Source: Anaerolineae bacterium
GTDB lineage: Bacteria > Chloroflexota > Anaerolineae > Aggregatilineales > Ch27
Reading direction: 5' to 3'
DNA length: 39,710 nucleotides
NCBI GenBank assembly: GCA_013178165.1
Contig: JABLXG010000003.1
Coordinates: forward strand, 1-39,710
This document shows positions 33,134 to 39,710 of this stretch, piece after piece. Each line of letters begins with the position of its first letter. The stretch's first letter is position 1. Below the pieces are notes generated by a model that had not been told where the DNA came from, did not search any database, and was given only the letters and a program-made list of their open reading frames with translations. The position numbers and the translations under genes were made by a program.

Positions 33134-33988
33134 TTGACCGTCTTAGTGTCGGGCCACCGGTGCGCGTCGCCGGGCTGGCATGGTTTGTGGAACAGGCTGG
33201 CGCTGCTGGCAGTGCTGGTCATTCTGCTGTTGCCCACCGATGGATTACTGGCTCAGCAGGGGACGCGCCCGCGTTCTCCCCGTTACTGTGGCCGCTGCCA
33301 TGAAAACGCGTATGCGCACTGGGCCGAGTCCGCCCATAACGTGGAGGCGTTCCGTGGTGAACGGTTTCAGACGATCTGGGAGCGGCAGCGCCGGGCGTCG
33401 AAGTGTCTGGCCTGTCATGCCACCCGCCAGAGCGAAGAGGATGATATCCTCTACCAGGGTGTGACCTGCACCGCCTGCCATAGGCCGATCGGGGAAACGT
33501 ATGACCCGACTGTCCGCGAGCATGTCGAGATGAGCATCCCGGAATCTTCACTGTCCTGCGCTGGATGTCACGGCGGCGATCACGCCCGGACCTTTGGCGA
33601 ATGGCAGGCAAGCGCGCATAATGGTCCGCGCGAGGTGAGCTGCATGGCCTGTCATGACGCCCATACCGGCGGACTGGTTAACCCTGACCTGACCGCTCTG
33701 TGTGGGAGCTGCCACATGCAACCGGTGCCTACCGTCAGCGCCCACATGCACGTTGACAGTGGCTGCACAGATTGCCATCCGGCGCCGATCTCGACTGACA
33801 ACGTGCACATGGGCGGCGATGAGCCTGTTGCTGGCTGCACCGACTGTCACATGCTTACGGCGATGGATTCCTGGGGACTTTACCTGGCAAATGCGGGCCA
33901 TATGATGACTGTGCCACTGGCCGTCTGTGTCAACTGTCACGGCAAATTGCATACGCTGGGCAGCACCACAGGAGCAACCTCGCCCTGA
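33134..33988 (+). CDS. Nine-haem c-type cytochrome
   Basis: A 284-residue exported cytochrome with a hydrophobic N-terminal signal or anchor (about 20-40) and nine CxxCH motifs at residues 52, 91, 112, 142, 170, 190, 211, 235 and 265. Segments such as SCAGCHGGDH and SCMACHDAH resemble DmsE/MtrA-like and cytochrome c554-like multihaem proteins. The TTG start follows AGGAG at nine bases; an ATG at 33126 meets a stop at once. It lies 26 bases after the lipoprotein and likely links the quinol pool and the DmsA-type enzyme by electron transfer. Confidence 0.9.
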   Translation: MTVLVSGHRCASPGWHGLWNRLALLAVLVILLLPTDGLLAQQGTRPRSPRYCGRCHENAYAHWAESAHNVEAFRGERFQTIWERQRRASKCLACHATRQSEEDDILYQGVTCTACHRPIGETYDPTVREHVEMSIPESSLSCAGCHGGDHARTFGEWQASAHNGPREVSCMACHDAHTGGLVNPDLTALCGSCHMQPVPTVSAHMHVDSGCTDCHPAPISTDNVHMGGDEPVAGCTDCHMLTAMDSWGLYLANAGHMMTVPLAVCVNCHGKLHTLGSTTGATSP

Positions 33989-34000
33989 CAGGCGTCCCGG

Positions 34001-34029
34001 TTACTGGCCGGATGGTATGACTTTAATAA
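34001..34029 (+). promoter_or_regulatory. Candidate promoter of the riboswitch and ECF operon
   Basis: TTACTG (34001-34006) and TAATAA (34024-34029) are 17 bases apart, a fair match to -35 and -10. The start of transcription would be near 34036, exactly where the conserved riboswitch-like sequence begins. Confidence 0.45.
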
Positions 34030-34035
34030 CTGAAT

Positions 34036-34240
34036 ACACTCTCCGAGTCTGTCGATGGTTTGCAACAGCGTGATTCACGCGTGTTGCGGCCCCTAAGGCG
34101 CGCCCCACCCGCGCTATGGCGGCAGACCGACCTGCAAGGACTGTCCGGATTCCGGACAGGAGGGTATGGGTGGAAACGCCCATGCCTCCCGAGTTTGGAA
34201 AGGAGAAATGACCACTCGCTGTCTACCAGGACAGTGAGTC
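34036..34240 (+). promoter_or_regulatory. Moco-riboswitch-like RNA leader
   Basis: The leader starts with CTCTCCGAG (34039-34047). A long hairpin follows (CAACA-GCGTG...CACGC-TGTTG, 34063-34086). CCTAAG (34092-34097) and TATGG (34115-34119) flank a GCGCG stem: this is the classic 11-nt tetraloop receptor. A hairpin capped by GAAA (GGGTG-GAAA-CGCCC, 34168-34181) supplies the matching loop. CTGTCCGG pairs with CCGGACAG (34141-34159), and ATGCCTCCCG (34182-34191) and AAAGGAGAAATGAC follow. A tetraloop docked in a receptor is a known feature of the molybdenum-cofactor riboswitch, and the gene context is molybdenum. The assignment is from memory of the consensus and is not certain. Confidence 0.68.
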
Positions 34241-34274
34241 TGCCAGCTGGCAGGTTCTCCGGCTGGCATTTTTT
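34241..34274 (+). terminator. Riboswitch expression platform: terminator touching the ATG
   Basis: TGCCAGC (34241-34247) pairs with GCTGGCA (34262-34268), followed directly by six T (34269-34274) and then the ATG of the ECF ATPase at 34275. An alternative hairpin CTGCCAG/CTGGCAG (34240-34253) would block the terminator. A further stem, ACTCGCTGTC/GACAGTGAGT (34214-34239), lies just upstream. The arrangement implies ligand-controlled early termination. No clear ribosome binding site precedes the ATG. Confidence 0.75.
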
Positions 34275-35819
34275 ATGAACACCTTACCTGCCATCTCTTC
34301 ACCACCCATCACCGCCCGGATCAATGGCGCTGTCAGACCCGGCGCAATTCACGTCGATAACCTGAATGTAACGCTGCGTGGTCTGCCGGTGCTGAAGGAA
34401 ATCAGCCTGCGCGTTGAGACCGGTGAATTCGTGCTGATCAGCGGCCCTTCCGGCAGCGGCAAGAGCACGCTCGCCCGCGCTCTGACTGGCCTGTTGCGTA
34501 GCCAGGAAGGCGTATCCGTCACCGGGGCAATTGGGATTTGCGGCGGCGATGCCTTGCGTCTGCCGCCTGCACAGGTCGCCCAGCAAATCGGCATCGTCTT
34601 CCAGAACCCGCGTGCCCAGCTCTTCAACCTGACCGTGGCCGAAGAACTGGCCTGCGGCCCGCGTAACCTGGGGCTGGATGAGCAGGCTATCCACGCCCGG
34701 GTGTCCTGGGCCGCCGATGCCCTCGATCTGACTCCACTGCTGCCGCGCCGGCTGGACACCCTCTCCGGCGGGGAAATCCAGCGCGTTGCCATTGGCGCCG
34801 TCCTGACCATGGGGTCGCGCGTCCTCATCCTGGATGAGCCGACTTCCAGCCTGGATGTCCAGGCTACCCGGCAGGTCGTTCGATTGCTCAGGCATCTGCA
34901 CGAGCAGGAAGGCACAACCATCCTGTTGATCGAGCATCGGCTGGGCGAGGTAGCTCACCTGGCGACGCGGGTTGTGCTGCTGGATGAAGGGCGCCTCGCC
35001 GCTGACGGTCCGGCAGCAGACATCCTGCAAGATACGGCCCTGTTGCGGCGGCTGGGGATGCGCCGCCCGGCCCCTCAGCCGGTAGCTGACTGGCGAACCC
35101 TGCTGGAGCCTGACGGTGTTCATCCCCCCGGCAGCCAGCCGCTGCTGATCCTGGAAGGGATCGAGGCCGGTTACCGCCAGCACACCGTCCTGAAGGATGT
35201 AAACCTCATCCTCTGGCCGGGTGAGTTTGTCGCCCTGGCCGGGGATAACGGCGCGGGCAAGAGCACCCTGGCGCTGGTTGCCGCGGGCCTCAAGTCCCCC
35301 CGGCGTGGGCGGGTCATCTTCAATGGCCACCAGCGGGTGCGGATGGGGCTGGATGTCGGGCTGCTCTTCCAGAATCCGCTGGACCAGCTCTTTTGCGACA
35401 CGGTGGACGAAGAGGTCGCCTTCGGCCCGCACAACTTTGGCTGCTTCGTGCCGGATATCCACGCCCGCACGCTGGAACGCTGCGACCTGACCGCGCTGCG
35501 GCGGCGGCCCGTCCACGCCCTGTCCGCCGGGCAACAGCAACGCCTGGCGCTGGCCGCGGTACTGGCCCTGCAACCCGCCCTGCTGATCCTGGACGAACCT
35601 ACGCTCGGTCAGGACTGGCGACACCTGGAGCAACTGATGGCCTTCGTCACTGACCTCAACGCGCAGGGAACAGCCGTCCTGATGATCACCCACGACTACA
35701 AGCTCGTACACCGTTACGCCCACCGCCTGGTGTTGCTGCAGGAAGGCCGCATCGTGGCAGACGGGCGGCCCATCCACCAGAAAGAAGGAGAGATTGCACA
35801 TGCGTTTCAGCCTGCGTGA
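34275..35819 (+). CDS. ECF transporter ATPase, fused EcfA1-EcfA2
   Basis: A 514-residue protein with two complete ABC domains. Domain 1: Walker A GPSGSGKST (57-65), signature LSGGEIQRVAIG, Walker B VLILDEPTSSLD. Domain 2: Walker A GDNGAGKST (about 323-331), signature LSAGQQQRLALA, Walker B LLILDEPTLGQD. Two ABC halves in one chain are usual for some ECF (CbiO-like) vitamin or metal importers. It hydrolyses ATP to drive the T and S subunits encoded downstream. The ATG sits immediately after the terminator T-run. Its 3' end overlaps the S-component gene by 20 bases. Confidence 0.93.
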   Translation: MNTLPAISSPPITARINGAVRPGAIHVDNLNVTLRGLPVLKEISLRVETGEFVLISGPSGSGKSTLARALTGLLRSQEGVSVTGAIGICGGDALRLPPAQVAQQIGIVFQNPRAQLFNLTVAEELACGPRNLGLDEQAIHARVSWAADALDLTPLLPRRLDTLSGGEIQRVAIGAVLTMGSRVLILDEPTSSLDVQATRQVVRLLRHLHEQEGTTILLIEHRLGEVAHLATRVVLLDEGRLAADGPAADILQDTALLRRLGMRRPAPQPVADWRTLLEPDGVHPPGSQPLLILEGIEAGYRQHTVLKDVNLILWPGEFVALAGDNGAGKSTLALVAAGLKSPRRGRVIFNGHQRVRMGLDVGLLFQNPLDQLFCDTVDEEVAFGPHNFGCFVPDIHARTLERCDLTALRRRPVHALSAGQQQRLALAAVLALQPALLILDEPTLGQDWRHLEQLMAFVTDLNAQGTAVLMITHDYKLVHRYAHRLVLLQEGRIVADGRPIHQKEGEIAHAFQPA

Positions 35820-36411
35820 ACTGGTCCTGATCGGCACGTTCGGCGCCCTGTGGGGGGTTGTTGAGACAACGCTGGGATCGGTGATTCACCTGGCCAACAT
35901 CCCGTTCAAGGGCATCATTCTGGGTGGGATTGGCGTGATGATTCTGCTGATTGGTCGCCTGTTCGTGCCCCGGCGCGGGGCGACGCTGGCGATGGGTATC
36001 GTCACCGCCGTGCTTAAGATGTTCAGCCTGGGCCAGTTTGTGATCAATCCGATGCTCGCCATCCTGATCGAAGCATTGCTGGCCGAAGTAGTGCTTAGCC
36101 TGCATAGAACAGTCAGCCGAAGGGCGTTTCTGCTGGCAGGAGCGGTAGCCATCTCCTGGAACTTCTTCCACCCCTTTCTGACCTGGGGCATCCTGGCCGG
36201 GCAGGGCATCCTGACCATCTGGACAAGCACGATTGAGAACGGGGCGCGGACGCTGGGTCTTAGCCCGGACCTGGCCTGGGCCGTTGTGGCGATCCTGCTG
36301 GGCATTCACGTGGTCGGCGGCTTGCTGGCCGGTTGGCTGGGCTGGCAGGTCGGACAGCAAATCCGCCGCCGCCAGGCTGCCTCGCTGAACGATCCTGCTG
36401 CGTCCGCCTGA
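35800..36411 (+). CDS. ECF transporter substrate-binding S component, substrate unknown
   Basis: A 203-residue membrane protein with about six helices and the ECF S-component style: an N-terminal LRELVLIGTFGALWGVVETTLGSVIHL helix, then VMILLIGRLFVPRRGATLAMGIVTAVLK. ATG 35800 is preferred because AAGGAG (35785-35790) is well spaced; a TTG at 35794 is too close. It captures the transported compound. I do not recognise a specific vitamin or metal family. The riboswitch-like leader and the Mo-enzyme neighbours point to a Mo, W or pterin-related ligand (inference). Confidence 0.82.
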   Translation: MRFSLRELVLIGTFGALWGVVETTLGSVIHLANIPFKGIILGGIGVMILLIGRLFVPRRGATLAMGIVTAVLKMFSLGQFVINPMLAILIEALLAEVVLSLHRTVSRRAFLLAGAVAISWNFFHPFLTWGILAGQGILTIWTSTIENGARTLGLSPDLAWAVVAILLGIHVVGGLLAGWLGWQVGQQIRRRQAASLNDPAASA

Positions 36412-36428
36412 ACCGGACTGTTTTTTTT
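36402..36428 (+). terminator. Weak terminator-like site between S component and lipoprotein
   Basis: GTCCG (36402-36406) pairs with CGGAC (36414-36418), followed closely by eight T (36421-36428). The stem is only five base pairs, so partial termination or attenuation is more likely than full termination, because the T-component gene further downstream is needed for the transporter. Confidence 0.45.
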
Positions 36429-36449
36429 CGACGACAAGGAGCATCTTGT

Positions 36450-36935
36450 ATGCATACCAGACATCTGCCAGTAGCTTTGATCCTCTTTGCGGCGCTGCTG
36501 CTTGCCGCCTGCGGTCCTGCCGGGCAAGCCTCACCCACCCCGCCGCAGGAAGCCTCCGTGCCCGGCGTCATCCTGACCATCACCGGCGGCGAAACCGAAC
36601 GTACCTTCACGCTGGAACAGCTTCAGGCCCTGCCGGTGACCGAGGTCGAATCAGCGGACGGCCAGTTTGTCGGCGTACGGCTGGGCGATCTGCTAACCGA
36701 GGCCGGCTTTAGCCTGGAGGCCATCGCCACCGTGCAGGTGGTCGCAACCGACGGCTTCAGCAGCACCTACCCGCCAGAGCTGTTCAGCCGGGAAGATGCC
36801 GTGCTGGCCTACGCCCGCAAGGGTGGCAGCAGCCTCAACGACGACGAAGCGCCGCTGCGCATGGTCATTCCGAACGAGGGAGGCACGATGCAGCCACGGA
36901 TGGTCAATCGAATCGAGGTAAACGTACAGGGATGA
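36450..36935 (+). CDS. Small lipoprotein with molybdopterin-oxidoreductase-like domain in the ECF operon
   Basis: A 161-residue lipoprotein: lipobox LLLAAC (lipidated Cys about 20), a short Pro-rich linker, then about 120 residues with the pattern ILTITGGETERTFTLEQLQALPVTEV, FVGVRLGDLLTEAGF, VVATDGFSSTYPPEL, LRMVIPNEGG and MVNRIEVN. This resembles the small Oxidored_molyb-like fold and the C-terminal domain of the lipoprotein at 32385. ATG 36450 follows AAGGAG. Placed between the S and T components, it may be an outer-face capture protein for the ligand. No catalytic cysteine is seen. Confidence 0.8.
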   Translation: MHTRHLPVALILFAALLLAACGPAGQASPTPPQEASVPGVILTITGGETERTFTLEQLQALPVTEVESADGQFVGVRLGDLLTEAGFSLEAIATVQVVATDGFSSTYPPELFSREDAVLAYARKGGSSLNDDEAPLRMVIPNEGGTMQPRMVNRIEVNVQG

Positions 36936-37540
36936 CCACTGCTACCCCACGCCTTCGTCCCGGCCCAACTGTGCTGGCCATGACCACCGCGATGATCGTG
37001 GCGGTCACTGGCAGCGGCTGGTGGGCACTGGCCAGCCTGCTGGCCGCGCTCGGCCTGACCCTGCGCTTGGCCCCGGCGGCGCTGCGCCCGATCCTGAGTT
37101 GGCGCTGGCTGTTGCTGATCCTCATGCTGATTCTGCCCGGCGCCCTGTGGGTCGGGCAGCCGGACAGCCACCTGCTGGGCATCCCCTACTCGCGCTCCGG
37201 CCTGATTCTGGGACTGCAGATGGCCTGCCGGGCCACAACCATCTTCCTGGGTGTCAGCGTTCTAAGCCAGCGAGTATCCGTGATGCAAATGGCCCGGATG
37301 CTGGAACGAGCAGGGATACGGGACATCGGTTTTGCCATCGGTGTGGGCTTCCATGCCCTGCCCACGTTGCAGCGGCGCTTCGTCACGGCCTATGCCGCCT
37401 TCCGGTTGCGCGGTGGCTTCCGGCGGCAGCGCTGGCGCGGGTTACAACTGTTGATCGTGACGGTGATCAGCGGGGCGCTACGCTACGCTGAGGACGTGCT
37501 GATGGCGGCGCAAGCGCGCGCCTTTCCCTACGACAACTGA
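36932..37540 (+). CDS. ECF transporter T component (EcfT-like)
   Basis: A 202-residue membrane protein with about five helices, starting in an ATGA overlap with the lipoprotein gene. The pattern GLQMACRATTIFLGVSVLSQRVSVMQMARMLERAGI and the later AYAAFRLRGGFR and MAAQARAF segments correspond to the Ala-Arg-Gly coupling helices of EcfT/CbiQ proteins that bind the ATPases. It is shorter than many EcfT proteins (about 260 residues). It completes an A-S-(lipoprotein)-T operon. Confidence 0.85.
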   Translation: MTTATPRLRPGPTVLAMTTAMIVAVTGSGWWALASLLAALGLTLRLAPAALRPILSWRWLLLILMLILPGALWVGQPDSHLLGIPYSRSGLILGLQMACRATTIFLGVSVLSQRVSVMQMARMLERAGIRDIGFAIGVGFHALPTLQRRFVTAYAAFRLRGGFRRQRWRGLQLLIVTVISGALRYAEDVLMAAQARAFPYDN

Positions 37541-37551
37541 GCGGCTGTACG

Positions 37552-37581
37552 CACCGGCGGGATCGCTTAATCCCGCCGGTG
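37552..37581. terminator. Bidirectional terminator between convergent operons
   Basis: CACCGGCGGGAT (37552-37563) pairs perfectly with ATCCCGCCGGTG (37570-37581) around a six-base loop. A T-rich stretch (TTCTTTT) follows on the plus strand. It lies 12 bases after the T-component stop and 13 bases from the stop of the convergent gene. Confidence 0.88.
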
Positions 37582-37593
37582 TTGCGCTTCTTT

Positions 37594-38250
37594 TCAGTGC
37601 TGCGGCCCCGGCAACACGATCACATGCGCCGGCAGCGGGGCCAGCCGCGCCAGCAAAGCCTCCAGCAGGCCGGGCCGGATCACCACCAGCGCCCGCCGGT
37701 AGGCCGCCGCCCGTAACACATCCAGCGCAACGACCCAGCCCTGATTGCGCTGTAGCTCCAGCGGCCCGATCTCGTCGATCACCAGCAGGTCACACGCTCC
37801 GCTGGCCACCAGCAGCGCCGCCCCGCGGGCCAGCACATCCGGCGCAAACCGCCAGTGAATGGTTATCACTGATCCCGGCGCCTCGAGAGAAGCGCCCGCA
37901 TCGAGAGATGCGCCCGCATCAGAAGATGCGCCCGCATCGAGAGAAGCGCCCGCATCTTGCTCATGGCGGACGGCCAGCGGCCAGCGCTGACCCGTTGCTG
38001 GATCAAGCAGATCAATGCCGACGCGTGCGCCATCCGCCGCGTAATGTCCCGGTGTCAGCACACCGCGCACGATCAGGCCGGCGGCGCGAGCAGCCGCAAC
38101 GGCCCGCAGGCACAGCAGCGTCTTGCCGCTGCCGGATGGCCCGCTGAGCAGGGTGATGGCCGCCGGTGGGCGAAATAACCCGTCCAGCCAGTCACGATCA
38201 GGGTGCACGACGCCATCCTCACTCATCTGTCGGGAATGCGCCAGGAACAT
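37594..38250 (-). CDS. THEP1-like P-loop NTPase with an inserted repeat
   Basis: A 218-residue protein. The P-loop SGPSGSGKT (about residues 36-44), LIVRGVLTPGH, LLVIDEIGPLELQ (Walker B with E) and RALVVIRPGLLEALL match the NTPase_1/THEP1 group of nucleoside triphosphatases. In the middle is a low-complexity run of DAGAS units encoded by an 18-bp tandem repeat. Start uncertain: M1 at 38250 or M9 at 38226, neither with a clear ribosome binding site. It ends near the shared terminator. Function unknown in this setting. Confidence 0.78.
   Translation of the reverse strand: MFLAHSRQMSEDGVVHPDRDWLDGLFRPPAAITLLSGPSGSGKTLLCLRAVAAARAAGLIVRGVLTPGHYAADGARVGIDLLDPATGQRWPLAVRHEQDAGASLDAGASSDAGASLDAGASLEAPGSVITIHWRFAPDVLARGAALLVASGACDLLVIDEIGPLELQRNQGWVVALDVLRAAAYRRALVVIRPGLLEALLARLAPLPAHVIVLPGPQH
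37883..37954. repeat. Minisatellite: four 18-bp units inside the NTPase gene
   Basis: Four consecutive units (37883, 37901, 37919, 37937) of a sequence like TCGAGAGAAGCGCCCGCA; units 1 and 4 are identical, unit 2 differs by one base, unit 3 by a few. Because 18 is divisible by three, unit number can change without breaking the frame; each unit adds six residues (DAGASL or DAGASS). Confidence 0.93.
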
Positions 38251-38285
38251 GCCCGTGCGGCAGCCCAGAGAACGTCCCCCCGACG

Positions 38286-39437
38286 CTACAATGCCTGCGC
38301 CAGGATGGCCGTCAGTTCCTCCGTCGTCAGCGCGATCGGATTGCCCTTCATCGAACTGGCGCGGTTGGCGCCTTCCACCACCGCCGGGAAGTCGGCCTCG
38401 GTCAGCCCATAGTCAGATAGCGGCGGGACATCCAGGTCGCGGCACAGGTCATGCACCCAGGCCACGCCATCAGCGGCGGTAGCGGTCAACCAGCCGGTCA
38501 GCAGGTGAGCGGCCTCGTCATAGCGCCGCAGAGCCGGGTTGCCCGGATCGCGAGTCTGCAGGGCGCGGACATTGGCCTCCATCACGAAGGGGAGCAAGCG
38601 GGCACAGATGGCCCCGTGCGGCGCGTCAAACATGCCGCCCAGCACGCCAGCGAAACCATGTACGGCCCCCAGCGCGGCGTTGGCCAGAGCCAGCCCGCCG
38701 AACAGGCTGGCCAGCGCCATGTCCTCGCGGGCGGCGGGATCAGGCGCCTGAACTGCCCGGCGCAGCGAACGGGCGGCGCGCCCCAGCCCTTCCCGGCACA
38801 GCGCATCCGTCAGCGGGTTGGCCCGGTGAGAAACGAATGGTTCTACTAGCTGGGTCAGCGCGTCCAGACCGGTGCTGGCGGTGACCTCCGGAGGCAGGCT
38901 GTAGGTCAGTTCCGGGTCAACGATGGCCAGCCGCGGCAGCATCAGCGGGCTGCGCAGGCTGACCTTGACCCGATGCTCCGGGGAGAGCAACACCGCGTTA
39001 CGGGTGACCTCCGCGCCGGTGCCCGCTGTGGTCGGGATGGCGATGCATGGTGCAGCAGGGCGAGTCAACGGACGCCCGCCCCCGATCACCTCCAGGTAAT
39101 CGAGCACATCGCCGTCGTTGGTCAGCAGGGCGGCGATGGCTTTGGCTGTGTCCAGGGCGCTACCCCCACCAAAGCCAATCACCAGATCGCAGTCGTTGGC
39201 GCGGGCAGCAGCGCAACCCTGCTGCACCAGGATCGTCGTCGGCTCCCCTTCAACCCGGAACAGTGTCGCCGCCAGACTATGCGCCGCCAGGTCATCCAGC
39301 AGGGGTTCGGCGTGCTCGACGGCGAGGCCGATCACCACCAGCGGTCGCTGACCCAGTTCGGCGGCCAGCGGGGCCGCCTCCCGGAGGGTTCCCGGCCCAA
39401 AGAGGATACGCGTGGCGGTGGCGAATTCGAAGCGCAT
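38286..39437 (-). CDS. Iron-containing alcohol dehydrogenase
   Basis: A 383-residue group III dehydrogenase. The NAD-binding segment DLVIGFGGGSALDTAKAIA (about 84-102) and IPTTAGTGAEVTRNAVL (about 133-149) are followed by metal-binding positions in STGLDALTQLVEPFVSH and AVHGFAGVLGGMFDAPHGAIC (Asp and three His). It would interconvert an alcohol and an aldehyde or ketone with NAD(P)H. The gene lies four bases after an ABM-domain gene, a pairing common in catabolic clusters. Physiological substrate not evident. Confidence 0.94.
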   Translation of the reverse strand: MRFEFATATRILFGPGTLREAAPLAAELGQRPLVVIGLAVEHAEPLLDDLAAHSLAATLFRVEGEPTTILVQQGCAAARANDCDLVIGFGGGSALDTAKAIAALLTNDGDVLDYLEVIGGGRPLTRPAAPCIAIPTTAGTGAEVTRNAVLLSPEHRVKVSLRSPLMLPRLAIVDPELTYSLPPEVTASTGLDALTQLVEPFVSHRANPLTDALCREGLGRAARSLRRAVQAPDPAAREDMALASLFGGLALANAALGAVHGFAGVLGGMFDAPHGAICARLLPFVMEANVRALQTRDPGNPALRRYDEAAHLLTGWLTATAADGVAWVHDLCRDLDVPPLSDYGLTEADFPAVVEGANRASSMKGNPIALTTEELTAILAQAL

Positions 39438-39441
39438 CAGC

Positions 39442-39710
39442 CTATTCCCAGCCCGCGTCGTCAGGATGGACGTTGTGGTATACGACGCTATAACGCGGCT
39501 CGGCCAGCAGGTCCGGCACAGCCTCCCGCCACTTCAGGTAGTGGGCAGTTTCCCGATGCCGGGCAACATCTTCCTCGGTACGGTAGACCTCTACCAGTAC
39601 AAAGCGGGTGGGGTCATCCTTCTGCTGGATGACATCGAACCGGACAATACCCGGCTCCTGGATACTGTGCCTGGCGTTCTCGACGGCCACGGCTTTGAAG
39701 TCCTCGATCG
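39442..39710 (-). CDS. Antibiotic biosynthesis monooxygenase (ABM) domain protein, 5' end outside window
   Basis: The reading frame is open to the right edge: the last bases encode [26 protein letters not shown] before the annotated-looking GTG at 39690, matching the interior of ABM-fold proteins. So the start lies beyond the window, and at least 89 residues are present. [33 protein letters not shown] is also typical. Small ABM proteins are quinol monooxygenases or LsrG-like isomerases. It is upstream of the Fe-dependent dehydrogenase. Confidence 0.88.
   Translation of the reverse strand, partial: IEDFKAVAVENARHSIQEPGIVRFDVIQQKDDPTRFVLVEVYRTEEDVARHRETAHYLKWREAVPDLLAEPRYSVVYHNVHPDDAGWE

Noticed and set aside
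34208-34237. A tiny ORF (ATG at 34208) inside the riboswitch-like leader, possible leader peptide
   Set aside because: Its AGGAG is only two bases from the ATG, and the segment fits better as part of the conserved RNA; no run of regulatory codons.
34036-34274. Cobalamin or TPP riboswitch for the ECF operon
   Set aside because: I find no B12 box in the right place and no TPP core (CTGAGA with a matching CTGAC...). The tetraloop receptor and GAAA pair fit the Moco class better.
1-39710. CRISPR array, tRNA, rRNA, insertion sequence or prophage
   Set aside because: No repeat-spacer pattern, cloverleaf, transposase or phage gene was found; the only tandem repeat is the 18-bp minisatellite.

Overview
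The window is a GC-rich chromosomal segment that looks like Chloroflexota, probably an Anaerolineae-type heterotroph. The reasons are the density of sugar and peptide ABC importers, lipoproteins with Thr/Pro-rich linkers, multihaem cytochromes beside a DmsABC-type molybdoenzyme, and NarL-type signalling. This placement is inference from gene content; no rRNA, tRNA, CRISPR array or insertion sequence is visible.

Layout. (1) 1-1888: end of an oligopeptide ABC operon (two OppD/OppF-type ATPases and a small membrane protein). (2) 2037-8578: an amino-sugar operon with a GntR/HutC regulator, a binding protein, two permeases, NanE epimerase, a BadF-type sugar kinase and a SIS-domain protein. (3) 8978-13303: a peptide-type binding protein, DppB and DppC permeases and a PIG-L-like protein, without ATPases. 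(4) 13405-15138: a His-rich CDF zinc exporter facing a Fur/Zur-family regulator. (5) 15209-18622: a UroD/MtaA-like methyltransferase and a fusion of a GspE-like domain, GAF and SpoIIE phosphatase. (6) 18699-20534: a GH2 glycosidase. (7) 20698-33988: a respiratory module. It contains a polyferredoxin, a NarL-type regulator, two histidine kinases, a FecR-like membrane protein and a multihaem cytochrome on the minus strand. Divergent from these run DmsA, a frameshifted DmsB, DmsC, a lipoprotein and a nine-haem cytochrome. (8) 34036-37540: a structured leader that looks like a molybdenum-cofactor (Moco) riboswitch with a terminator, followed by an ECF transporter (fused ATPases, S component, lipoprotein, T component). 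(9) 37594-39710: an NTPase with a minisatellite, an iron-dependent alcohol dehydrogenase and a partial ABM-domain protein, all on the minus strand.

Two signals stand out. First, the promoters of the peptide-binding-protein gene (8729-8786) and of the CDF exporter (14588-14644, minus strand) are near copies: a 22-bp inverted-repeat operator identical at 20 of 22 positions, exactly 20 bp of unrelated sequence, then an identical 12-bp block containing TATAAT. This ties a peptide-type importer to the zinc exporter and the adjacent Fur-family gene as one small regulon. Second, a Moco-riboswitch-like RNA, with a classic 11-nt tetraloop receptor and a GAAA loop, lies in front of an ECF importer of unknown substrate. 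The ECF operon carries a lipoprotein with a fold resembling a small sulfite-oxidase-like domain, and it lies directly downstream of a Moco-enzyme respiratory operon that carries a related lipoprotein. A plausible reading is an uncharacterised importer that feeds molybdenum, tungsten or a pterin precursor to the respiratory enzyme.
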